The notes under the pieces: generated by a model
Database searches by the model: none
Told to the model about the DNA's origin: nothing
Seen by the model: the letters and a program-made list of their open reading frames with translations, nothing else
Translations under genes and position numbers: made by a program
Assembly (NCBI GenBank): GCA_946479785.1
Contig: CAMLHQ010000055.1
Span: 1 to 21,866, forward strand
Direction of reading: 5' to 3'
Source: an uncultured Nitrospira sp.
GTDB taxonomy: Bacteria; Nitrospirota; Nitrospiria; Nitrospirales; Nitrospiraceae
DNA length: 21,866 bases
In this document: piece by piece, positions 15,240 through 21,866 of the stretch
Position numbering within the stretch: position 1 is the first letter of the stretch
How the letters are laid out: every line of letters starts with the position of its first letter

Positions 15240-16340
15240 TCAACTCCTGGTCTTCTTATAAAAGGGTGGTTTCACGATAACCGCTGGGATGATCTTCCCT
15301 CGAATCTCAATGGCAATGGCCGTTCCCGGCTTGGCAAAGGCGGACGGAACATAGCCCAATCCGATCCCTTTTTGGAGCAGCGGCGAAAGATTGCCACTGG
15401 TGACTTCCCCGATTGGTTGTGACGAAGTGGGATCGAGAAGTGTAAATCCATGGCGAGGCACGGATTTCTCCAACAGTTCGAACGCCACGAATCGCCGGGC
15501 CGGTCCCTGTTGCGCTTGTGCCTGAGGCGCTTGACGGCCGATAAAATCGCCTTTTTGAAAACTCACAGTCCATTCGGCATCGGCTTCAATCGGCGTCGTC
15601 TCTTCCCCGATATCGTTGCCATAGAGGAGATAGCCCATTTCCAAACGCAGCAAATCTCGCGCTCCGAGTCCAGCGGGCCTGAGCCCATTTGATTCTCCCT
15701 TTATCAAAAGTTGCATCCACAGGTCCACCGCCTTACTTGCAGGCACGTTGAGTTCATAGCCGAGTTCGCCGCTGTATCCGGTCCGAGCCACGAAGCAGGC
15801 AATCCCGGCCGGTTGGCTTTCGCAGCTGTGGTGCAATTTTAATCCGGCGATGCCATCGGCTCCCGCATCGAGGAGAATGTCTCGTGAGGCGGGTCCCTGG
15901 ATGGCGATCTGAGCCAGGGCAAACGTGCGATCTTCGATGACACAGCGATCACTCGTCGTTCGATGCCCCGTCATCCAACCGAAAATCTTGTCGCGATTCG
16001 AAGCGTTCACGCAGAGCAGATAGTCTGATTCATTCGTTCGATAGACAAAGATGTCGTCCTTGATTCCGCCACGCTCATTGCAGACCATGGAATAGTGGGC
16101 TTGGCCGACGGCGAGTTTTGCGACGTCGTTCGTCGTCATCCGCTGAAGAAAGGCCAGGCTGCCTGATCCTGAGACCGTGATCCGTCCCATGTGGCTGACG
16201 TCGAAGAGCCCGGCTTTGGTCCGGACGGTTTGATATTCGCCGACGACGCTGGCGTATTGGATAGGCATGTCCCATCCGGCAAAATCGACGAGCTTGGCGC
16301 CGTGTGCACGATGCTGTTCGATGAGCGGAGTCTGTCTCAT
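15240..16340 (-). CDS. gcvT: aminomethyltransferase GcvT (glycine cleavage T-protein)
   Basis: GcvT moves the aminomethyl carbon from lipoyl-GcvH to THF, releasing ammonia and making methylene-THF. The 366-aa product has the family length. FDVSHMG (46-52), the catalytic aspartate D95 in GGIKDDI, and RTGYSGELGYE are hallmarks. The ATG at 16340 (MRQTPLIEQH) is chosen because it aligns with known starts; the frame is open 24 codons further, overlapping the FKBP gene, but those residues do not look conserved. No strong ribosome binding site precedes it. It lies 46 nt after the FKBP stop and nine bases before the NUDIX start, so all three are probably one transcript. gcvP is elsewhere in the window on the opposite strand. 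Confidence 0.95.
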   Translation of the reverse strand: MRQTPLIEQHRAHGAKLVDFAGWDMPIQYASVVGEYQTVRTKAGLFDVSHMGRITVSGSGSLAFLQRMTTNDVAKLAVGQAHYSMVCNERGGIKDDIFVYRTNESDYLLCVNASNRDKIFGWMTGHRTTSDRCVIEDRTFALAQIAIQGPASRDILLDAGADGIAGLKLHHSCESQPAGIACFVARTGYSGELGYELNVPASKAVDLWMQLLIKGESNGLRPAGLGARDLLRLEMGYLLYGNDIGEETTPIEADAEWTVSFQKGDFIGRQAPQAQAQQGPARRFVAFELLEKSVPRHGFTLLDPTSSQPIGEVTSGNLSPLLQKGIGLGYVPSAFAKPGTAIAIEIRGKIIPAVIVKPPFYKKTRS

Positions 16341-16386
16341 GGCGGAGTCTATCTTATGATGAAACTGGATGACCGTTCGAGCAGAG

Positions 16387-16755
16387 CTAAGTCCCAAGCA
16401 GTTCCACTTCAAAGATCAGCGTGGCATTGGGCGGAATAGCACCACCGGCACCGCGGGCGCCATATCCTAAACTGGAGGGGATGATCAGTTTCCGCTTGCC
16501 GCCGACCTTCATGCCCTGTACGCCTTCGTCCCAGCCCTTGATCACGCGGCCTGCCCCCAGCGGGAAGGAGAAGGGTTGGCCTCGATCCACCGAGCTGTCG
16601 AATTTCTTCCCGTTTTCCAGCCAGCCTGTGTAGTGCACGATGACGGTTTGGCCGGCTTGGGCCGTCGCTCCCGTCCCGACTTTTTGATCAATATACTGCA
16701 ACCCTGACGAGGTGGTGATTTCTCTGCCTTCAGGTCCTGTGTGTTCAAACGGCAT
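16387..16755 (-). CDS. FKBP-type peptidyl-prolyl cis-trans isomerase
   Basis: This single-domain FKBP speeds proline isomerisation in protein folding. The 122-aa product has the core motifs [15 protein letters not shown] (41-55), [18 protein letters not shown] (71-88) and the C-terminal [14 protein letters not shown]. No signal peptide is seen, so it should be cytoplasmic. The ATG at 16755 is chosen because AAAGGAG lies five bases upstream; a GTG at 16761 directly abuts that site and is too close. The preceding FIST gene ends 91 nt upstream, and gcvT follows after 46 nt. Confidence 0.95.
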   Translation of the reverse strand: MPFEHTGPEGREITTSSGLQYIDQKVGTGATAQAGQTVIVHYTGWLENGKKFDSSVDRGQPFSFPLGAGRVIKGWDEGVQGMKVGGKRKLIIPSSLGYGARGAGGAIPPNATLIFEVELLGT

Positions 16756-16846
16756 GTCCACTCCTTTGTTGCGCGGATGTGTCAGATGGCCTAACCGAAT
16801 AGAGGCGGTCTTTGCAGGAACGCAGGCAAGCCGGCAAGTGCGATGA

Positions 16847-18070
16847 TCACCGAGGCTCCTGATCGTCGTCCGGCCGTGAGAAAATCGCTACACTGGCCGT
16901 ATAGCCGTGGAGAAAATTTTTCCCTCCCACAGGGCCGATCTCACCTTGGGCAAAGAAGCCCGCGACGGGGATCTGTCCCATCCGTTCTCGCACGACGGTG
17001 CTGTCATGATGGGTGCATCCGAAGAGCCCTTCCCCGCGACCGCAGCAACTGAAGAGGAGCGCTCCCAACGGTGGCTGCCGGTGCTTGGCCCGGTCGGCGG
17101 CGAGGAGCACGTGCAGGTCGTCGCTTGCTGATTTCGCATCGCGAAGCTGAAACTGAACCGTTTGACCTTCCTGAACCAGGTCGCCGATTGCGATCGCCCC
17201 CGCTTTCTGGTCTGCTCCGACAAGATTGCGCACGAGAAAATCACCGCGCTCGAAGCGGCTCCGGTGCTCGTCGATGGCAATGCCGAAGTGCAAGGCCCGG
17301 TGGGCGTCCCGGCGCTGAGATCCTTCCAACGATTCGAAGACATCTTGCAGGCGTCGCAGCGCCGATTGGCCGCCAAGTTCATAGACCATGTTCTGTTCCG
17401 CCTTGGTGACCACGTACCGCTCACCGATGGGGCAACAGCCCTGTGAAATTACCGTTCGGACTGCGATCGGACCCGTAAGCTGCACGCCGACCAGGCCTCC
17501 GTTGAACACTTCTCCGTCCTTAATGAGACGGTTCTCTCCGGCGCCATGGCCACCGCCCGCTAGGCCGCCGACAGCTTTGCCGTTGGGATAACGATCGGCC
17601 ATGACCGACAGGACATCGTGAACGGGTGTGGTGAACGGGTCTGCCAGAAGGATGAACGTGCTCGCTTCGGAGCTCGGTTCAGGCCACCCCGCCATCTGAA
17701 TTTGGTCTTGCGACTGTGAAAATGCTAGGCGGAGTGGAGTGACCCGGACCTGCGGCAGGCAGGCCACCCAAAGGGTCAAGGCCGCTGCGGTTTCCAATTC
17801 TTCCGCTCCGGCAATAATGCCTTCGCCTGAACAGCCGAGGAAAACTTCCACGGACAGTTCCTCGCGCATCATCGTTGAGATGAGATGGGCTTTTTCACTA
17901 TGGTGCGCCGAGAAAAATACGAAGGCGAGATCGAATGTTCCCTGACCGATCTGGGCGCGCACCGCATCGGCGAGGTCGCGAACTGCCGCCTCCGTATCGG
18001 TTTTACGTGAGAGCGAGGAAGCGAACCGCAGTGCTGTGGAGGTCTGGCTCTGTGCCGGCTGGGTAATCAT
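16847..18070 (-). CDS. FIST N/C-domain sensory protein
   Basis: FIST domains are sensory modules, proposed to bind small ligands such as amino acids, and are often joined to kinases or chemoreceptors. Here the 407-aa protein contains only FIST_N (about 30-230; [11 protein letters not shown] at 78-88) and FIST_C (about 230-395; [12 protein letters not shown] at 340-351, [13 protein letters not shown] at 371-383, HGYTAS at 388-393). No output domain, signal peptide or membrane helix is visible, so it would be a soluble stand-alone sensor or enzyme. GGGAG lies seven bases before the ATG. A 76-aa gene ends 18 nt upstream in the same direction and is a likely functional partner. Confidence 0.88.
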   Translation of the reverse strand: MITQPAQSQTSTALRFASSLSRKTDTEAAVRDLADAVRAQIGQGTFDLAFVFFSAHHSEKAHLISTMMREELSVEVFLGCSGEGIIAGAEELETAAALTLWVACLPQVRVTPLRLAFSQSQDQIQMAGWPEPSSEASTFILLADPFTTPVHDVLSVMADRYPNGKAVGGLAGGGHGAGENRLIKDGEVFNGGLVGVQLTGPIAVRTVISQGCCPIGERYVVTKAEQNMVYELGGQSALRRLQDVFESLEGSQRRDAHRALHFGIAIDEHRSRFERGDFLVRNLVGADQKAGAIAIGDLVQEGQTVQFQLRDAKSASDDLHVLLAADRAKHRQPPLGALLFSCCGRGEGLFGCTHHDSTVVRERMGQIPVAGFFAQGEIGPVGGKNFLHGYTASVAIFSRPDDDQEPR

Positions 18071-18088
18071 GTCATTGCTCCCGTGTCG

Positions 18089-18319
18089 TCACACCCCAGG
18101 ATTCATCCGCTCCGCACGGTCCTTCGCAAGCTTTTTGTAGTAGCGCCACATATAGGAATAGTAGTCGTCCAATTGGGCGAGGAGATAATGCAGCTCCGTC
18201 GGATCTTCCGTTTCCAAGGCGCGGACCATTCTGGTTTTCAGGAATTCGCCGAAGGCGTCGGTTTTCTCGACGGCGGTCAAGAGCCGCAATCCACCGCCGA
18301 TCTGATACTCGTTCATCAT
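18089..18319 (-). CDS. small hypothetical protein (76 aa) upstream of FIST
   Basis: I do not recognise a family. The product is 76 aa (or 75 from the second ATG), helical in appearance, with alternating charged and aromatic residues; the stretch DDYYSYMWRYYKKLAKD contains six aromatic residues. No signal peptide or membrane segment. Two consecutive ATG codons begin it. GGAGG sits three bases before the first and six before the second, so the second (18316) is the better start. Competing longer frames on both strands in this interval have poor composition and no such site. It is 18 nt from the FIST gene and probably translated with it. Confidence 0.7.
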   Translation of the reverse strand: MMNEYQIGGGLRLLTAVEKTDAFGEFLKTRMVRALETEDPTELHYLLAQLDDYYSYMWRYYKKLAKDRAERMNPGV

Positions 18320-18414
18320 CGTCCTCCAGACTCACATTCAATGACGCGGCGTGAGGATAGCGAGCCGATGGCTCAAAATGCAAGCGCTCCCGAGGTGAGT
18401 CCCAGCAGGCTGTC

Positions 18415-19614
18415 TTACTTGGTCCGAGATTCCAGTAGCGTACGGAGGCGGGCGAGTGAAATGCCTTCGGCGCGGTAATCATCTCGTCCCACCACAGTGG
18501 TAGCCATGGTCAGCGCATTGAGGATCGCTTCCTCTGTCGCTTCCACGGTTGCCGTGATGAGAGGATTCAGGTGTGTGTCGGCGAGGTGTGTGAAGGTATA
18601 GGTGGGTTCCTTGGGATAATGCGGGATCACATTGGCGGTGGAGAAGGCCAACATGAAGTCGCCGCTACCGTGGCGGGCGGTCGAGCCGGTGCGCGCCAAC
18701 CCCAGCGAAGCGCGTTTGGCGAGTCTGGTGAGTTGTCTTCCATCGAGCGGCGCATCGGTGGCGATCACGATAATGATAGAACCCTCGCTGTGGCCTGGCT
18801 GTGCAGTTGGCCCGGTAGCGGCCGAGGCATCGTACAATCGGCCGACCGGGATGCCGGAGACAACCAACTCTGGTCTCCGACCATGGTTGGCGTTGACTAG
18901 CACGCCGACCGTGTAGCCGCCTTCCTTGTCGGGAAGCTTCCTCGAAGCGGTGCCGATCCCACCTTTAAAGCCATAGGAGACCATGCCGGTTCCCGCTCCA
19001 ACCGTGCCTTCATTGACCGGACCGCTGGCGGCCCCTTCAAGTGCGTTGGCGACATCCATTTCGGATACATGCCTGCCTTGAATGTCGTTCAGGCGGCCAT
19101 CGTCGCATTCAGCGACGACCGGAGTCAGCGTGTCGTCGGTGATCCCAATTTCAGGGTACTGCTGGATCATCCAATTCATGACGCCGTTGGCCACGCGTGG
19201 CACGTTCAGCGTGTTCGTGAGCGCGATCGGATATTCTAAAAAACCTGATTCAGCTACCCAGGCCAGTCCGGTCATTTCTCCGGTTCCGTTGAGCACAAAC
19301 GAGCCGGCAGGGACTTTCTTGTGCCAGACATCATCGCGTGGGATCACCACGGTCACGCCGGTTCGGATCGGGCCCACGCCGGGTTTCAACGGTCCTGCTC
19401 CCGATATTAATGTCGTGTGGCCAACCTTGACGCCCGCTATGTCCGTGATGGCGTTGAGCGGGCCGGTTGGATAGATGCCAATCACGATGCCGAGATCACG
19501 AGCCCGCAACCGGGGTTCTTGAGTCTCGGCCGCTTGGGCAAAGAAACACGAGGCGAGCAGGTAGCCAAGTGCCAGGATGATCGCGCTCGTCGCGTTCAGA
19601 CGCTTATACGTCAT
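18415..19614 (-). CDS. P1 family peptidase (DmpA/BapA, MEROPS S58), exported
   Basis: S58 enzymes are N-terminal-nucleophile aminopeptidases that self-cleave into two chains. The 399-aa product has a hydrophobic export signal (about 11-28) and then the conserved body: GVKVGHTT, VLNGTGEMTGL, GAGTGMVSYGFKGGIGTASR, GVLVNANHGRRPEL, and GSIIIVIATDAPL, where family knowledge places the self-cleavage before the serine, here S279. The signal is ambiguous: LASC at 20-23 fits a lipobox, while AQA/AE a few residues later fits signal peptidase I. The ATG at 19614 overlaps the end of the upstream beta-CASP gene by 11 bp. Substrates in this family include D- and beta-amino-acid peptides; the one used here is unknown. 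Confidence 0.92.
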   Translation of the reverse strand: MTYKRLNATSAIILALGYLLASCFFAQAAETQEPRLRARDLGIVIGIYPTGPLNAITDIAGVKVGHTTLISGAGPLKPGVGPIRTGVTVVIPRDDVWHKKVPAGSFVLNGTGEMTGLAWVAESGFLEYPIALTNTLNVPRVANGVMNWMIQQYPEIGITDDTLTPVVAECDDGRLNDIQGRHVSEMDVANALEGAASGPVNEGTVGAGTGMVSYGFKGGIGTASRKLPDKEGGYTVGVLVNANHGRRPELVVSGIPVGRLYDASAATGPTAQPGHSEGSIIIVIATDAPLDGRQLTRLAKRASLGLARTGSTARHGSGDFMLAFSTANVIPHYPKEPTYTFTHLADTHLNPLITATVEATEEAILNALTMATTVVGRDDYRAEGISLARLRTLLESRTK

Positions 19615-21001
19615 GCATCGATCCCAGGTGAGGCACGGTGATGTCCATGCCAGGATGTTCTGACTGGATGGCGGCGGCCAGCGACAGGGCTTGCTTCTCT
19701 TCTCCATGCACGACGAACACCCTGCTCGGTGGTGGATCGATCGCTCTCACGTAGGCCAGCAGGTCGTGGCGATCGGCATGGGCGGAGAGACCGTTGAATT
19801 TCACGACTTGCGCCCGCCGTTTGGTCGGCACGCCAAAAATAGGGACGACATCCCAGCCCTCAACCAATTTGCGCCCCAGCGTATGCTCGGCCTGGAAACC
19901 CACGAACACGATCACATTGGCTTCGTCTTGAATGGCATGTTTGAGATGATGCACGATGCGTCCGCCCTCGCACATGCCGGACGATGAGATGATCACCATG
20001 GGCCCCTTCATCGTATTGAGTCGTTTGCTGTCTTCGGGGGAGGAGATGAAATGGATATAGCGCGACGCAAAGAGATCGCCCTCCGCTGAAAACGTTTTCA
20101 GCGTCTCTTCGTCAAAGCATTCCCGATGACGTCGGAAGATCTCGGTGGCCTTACCGGCGAGGGGCGAGTCGATGTAAATGGGAATGGGATCGACACGGCC
20201 TGCACTGACGAGTTCCTTGATCCGCATGATGAGTTCCTGGGTGCGCCCGACGGCGAACGCGGGGACGATGATCTTGCTCTTGTGGAGACGAGCATGCTCG
20301 ATCAAGTCCTGAGCCTTCTTCTTCATTTCCTCGCCGACCTGTTCGTGCAGCCGATCGCCATAGGTGGATTCGAGAATCAGAATGTCGCAACGCGCCGGCG
20401 GTTCGGGATCGCGGAGGATCGGCATGTTTGAGCGGCCGAGGTCGCCGCTAAACAGCAGGGTCGTCGTGTTCCCCCTCGCGGTATATTTCAGCCGGATTGC
20501 GGCCGAGCCCAAGATGTGGCCGGCATCATGGAAGGACGCCGTTATACGCGGGGCAATTTTCACGCTATCCCCGTAGCGCACGCCTTCGAAGCGACGGACG
20601 ATCTTGCGTACGTCATCGCCGTCATAGAAGGGACGGACGCAGGTGTTCTCACGGCGCTGCTCTTTCTTGTTGACGTAACGACAATCGCTTTCCTGCACGC
20701 GTGCCGAATCTTCGAGCATGATCGTGGTCAAATCGGCGGAGGCGCGAGTGACATAGACTTTTCCTGAGAAGCCGTATTGAGGCAGAATCGGCAAGGCGCC
20801 GGAGTGATCGATATGGGCATGGGAGAGCAGCACGGCGCCGAGTGACTTGGGATCGAAGCCCAAGTGGCGGTTTTGACGGAACGCTTCCTCCCGGCGGCCT
20901 TGGAAAAGCCCGCAATCAAGCAAGAGCCTGAATCCCGGGACCTCCAGCATGTGGCGGCTTCCCGTCACCGAGCGAGCGGCGCCGTGGAAGGACAGATTCA
21001 T
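19604..21001 (-). CDS. beta-CASP metallo-beta-lactamase-fold (putative RNA-processing) hydrolase
   Basis: Proteins of this type (COG1236, CPSF73-like) are thought to be zinc-dependent RNA nucleases. The 465-aa product shows the zinc motif HAHIDH (61-66), H162 (DAGHILGS), D187 (SGDLGR), and the beta-CASP elements ESTYGDR (211-217), PAFAVGRTQE (247-256), SGMCEGGRIVHHL (341-353), H408 (SAHAD) and H432 (VHGE). All catalytic positions appear intact, so it should be active. The ATG at 21001 overlaps the LOG gene stop as ATGA, giving translational coupling; 38 codons of open frame upstream are within LOG and are not conserved-looking. RNA as substrate is inferred from the family. Confidence 0.92.
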   Translation of the reverse strand: MNLSFHGAARSVTGSRHMLEVPGFRLLLDCGLFQGRREEAFRQNRHLGFDPKSLGAVLLSHAHIDHSGALPILPQYGFSGKVYVTRASADLTTIMLEDSARVQESDCRYVNKKEQRRENTCVRPFYDGDDVRKIVRRFEGVRYGDSVKIAPRITASFHDAGHILGSAAIRLKYTARGNTTTLLFSGDLGRSNMPILRDPEPPARCDILILESTYGDRLHEQVGEEMKKKAQDLIEHARLHKSKIIVPAFAVGRTQELIMRIKELVSAGRVDPIPIYIDSPLAGKATEIFRRHRECFDEETLKTFSAEGDLFASRYIHFISSPEDSKRLNTMKGPMVIISSSGMCEGGRIVHHLKHAIQDEANVIVFVGFQAEHTLGRKLVEGWDVVPIFGVPTKRRAQVVKFNGLSAHADRHDLLAYVRAIDPPPSRVFVVHGEEKQALSLAAAIQSEHPGMDITVPHLGSMHDV

Positions 21002-21825
21002 TGAGAGGGCGCTCCGTTGGCACGTCCGATCAAGTCCCAGGCCTCTTGGGCCGTCTCGGCATAATGAAACAGGCGAAGATCGTCGCTGGAGATCAAACCA
21101 TTGTCTACGAGCCACTGCCAGTTGATGATGCGCTCCCAGAACTCTTTTCCAACCAGTACGACGATCACGTTCTGGGCCTTGCCGCTTTGCAACAGCGTCA
21201 GTGTTTCAAATAGTTCGTCGAGCGTGCCAAATCCACCGGGAAAGGCGACGAGGGCTTTGGCGCGGATCAAGAAGTGCATTTTTCTGATGGCAAAGTAACG
21301 GAATTGAAAACAGAGTTCCGGCGTGATGTAGGGATTGGGAAACTGTTCGTGAGGGAGCGTGATGTTGAGACCGATGGATTTCGCGCCGACATCGGCCGCT
21401 CCTCGGTTGGCGGCTTCCATGATCCCAGGCCCTCCGCCTGTGACGATCACGTAATCGCAGCGGCCGTCGACTTGACAGGTCGATGACACCAGGCGTCCGA
21501 ATTCGCGCGCAACATCGTAATACTTCGCGAGCGCAAGGTGACGACGCGCGATCGAGGCCTTGCGCTGCGCTTCAGCGCTTCGGGGAGAACCGGCGAATTC
21601 CTGTTCAGCCAGAAGAAGTGCGGTTTGAGCAGCGGCCGGTTCTTGCAGTCTCGAGCTGCCGAACACGACGATCGTGGATCGCACACCGTGCTCGCGTTGA
21701 ATCAGCTCAGGTTTGAGCAGTTCGAGTCCAATGCGGACGGACCGCAACTCTTCACGCTGAAGGAATTCTGAATCTCGATCGGCTGGGATATAAGACGAGG
21801 AAGACTTTGGCGAGGTCTGATCCAT
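20998..21825 (-). CDS. LOG family protein (Rossmann-fold, cytokinin-riboside monophosphate phosphoribohydrolase-like)
   Basis: LOG proteins cleave nucleoside 5'-monophosphates to base and ribose phosphate. The 275-aa product shows both signatures: GGGPGIMEAANRGA (130-143) and PGGFGTLDE (196-204), which hold the phosphoribosyl-binding and catalytic residues. A longer N-terminal region (about 45 residues before TIVVFGSSR) and an extra helical insertion after it make it the long bacterial form, once misnamed lysine decarboxylase. The real substrate, AMP or a modified nucleotide, is not evident. It heads a minus-strand run of genes, with a consensus-like promoter directly before its ATG at 21825 and no Shine-Dalgarno sequence. 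Confidence 0.92.
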   Translation of the reverse strand: MDQTSPKSSSSYIPADRDSEFLQREELRSVRIGLELLKPELIQREHGVRSTIVVFGSSRLQEPAAAQTALLLAEQEFAGSPRSAEAQRKASIARRHLALAKYYDVAREFGRLVSSTCQVDGRCDYVIVTGGGPGIMEAANRGAADVGAKSIGLNITLPHEQFPNPYITPELCFQFRYFAIRKMHFLIRAKALVAFPGGFGTLDELFETLTLLQSGKAQNVIVVLVGKEFWERIINWQWLVDNGLISSDDLRLFHYAETAQEAWDLIGRANGAPSQ

Positions 21826-21833
21826 ACGGCGGG

Positions 21834-21862
21834 ATTATAGCGAGACTGGAGCGAGGCGGCAA
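21834..21862 (-). promoter_or_regulatory. promoter of the LOG operon, probably leaderless
   Basis: On the minus strand TTGCCG (21857-21862, four of six) and a perfect TATAAT (21834-21839) are separated by the ideal 17 nt. Only eight bases lie between the -10 box and the ATG at 21825, so transcription should begin at or one to two bases before the start codon. Confidence 0.55.
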
Positions 21863-21866
21863 TTCG

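Noticed and set aside
18362..18374. Short hairpin GAGCC-GAT-GGCTC after the P1 peptidase gene
   Set aside because: Only 5 bp, and the T-run lies on the wrong side for a minus-strand terminator.
18072..18482. 136-aa minus-strand and 131-aa plus-strand frames around the 76-aa gene
   Set aside because: Both overlap the end of the P1 peptidase and the 76-aa gene, lack ribosome binding sites and have atypical Arg/Ser/Pro-rich composition.

Overview
The window is a gene-dense stretch of bacterial chromosome, moderately GC-rich by eye, and almost entirely housekeeping in content. No mobile element, CRISPR array, rRNA or tRNA is visible. The gene families and the look of the proteins suggest a Nitrospira-like member of the Nitrospirota. 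That assignment rests on recognition from memory, because no search could be run.

Layout. Positions 1-444 hold the end of an unrecognised gene, convergent with a gamma-carbonic-anhydrase-family gene. Next come rimO and purU on the plus strand, closed by a perfect 12-bp hairpin shared with a convergent degP/htrA gene. HtrA sits downstream of a two-component system in the same direction (response regulator, then sensor kinase, start and stop codons overlapping), a layout typical of envelope-stress control. Divergent from the regulator is a full-length gcvP (961 aa). It converges on a GT39-type membrane glycosyltransferase.

About 370 bp without a gene, carrying two 8-bp inverted repeats, precede a 74-aa unknown protein and the ribosome-rescue hydrolase arfB. 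Then come fabI and a mug-type DNA glycosylase on the minus strand. A small plus-strand gene follows, encoding an exported Lys/Asp/Glu-rich protein made of three 19-residue repeats. From 21825 down to 14703 there is one long minus-strand run: LOG-family phosphoribohydrolase, beta-CASP metallo-beta-lactamase, P1 (DmpA-type) peptidase, a 76-aa unknown, a FIST sensor protein, FKBP, gcvT and a NUDIX hydrolase. Several of these overlap or lie within 20 nt of each other.

Shared themes. GcvP, GcvT and PurU are all folate one-carbon enzymes (glycine cleavage and formyl-THF to formate), although they are not in one operon. RimO and ArfB act on the ribosome. RR/HK, HtrA, FKBP and FIST concern sensing and protein quality. 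The least ordinary sequence features are the Lys-rich repeat protein, the two small unknown genes, and three gene starts (rimO, the response regulator, LOG) where a promoter-like -10 box lies so close to the start codon that the mRNA would be leaderless or nearly so. I did not find a convincing new multi-gene system; the window looks like ordinary core genome with a few lineage-specific small genes.
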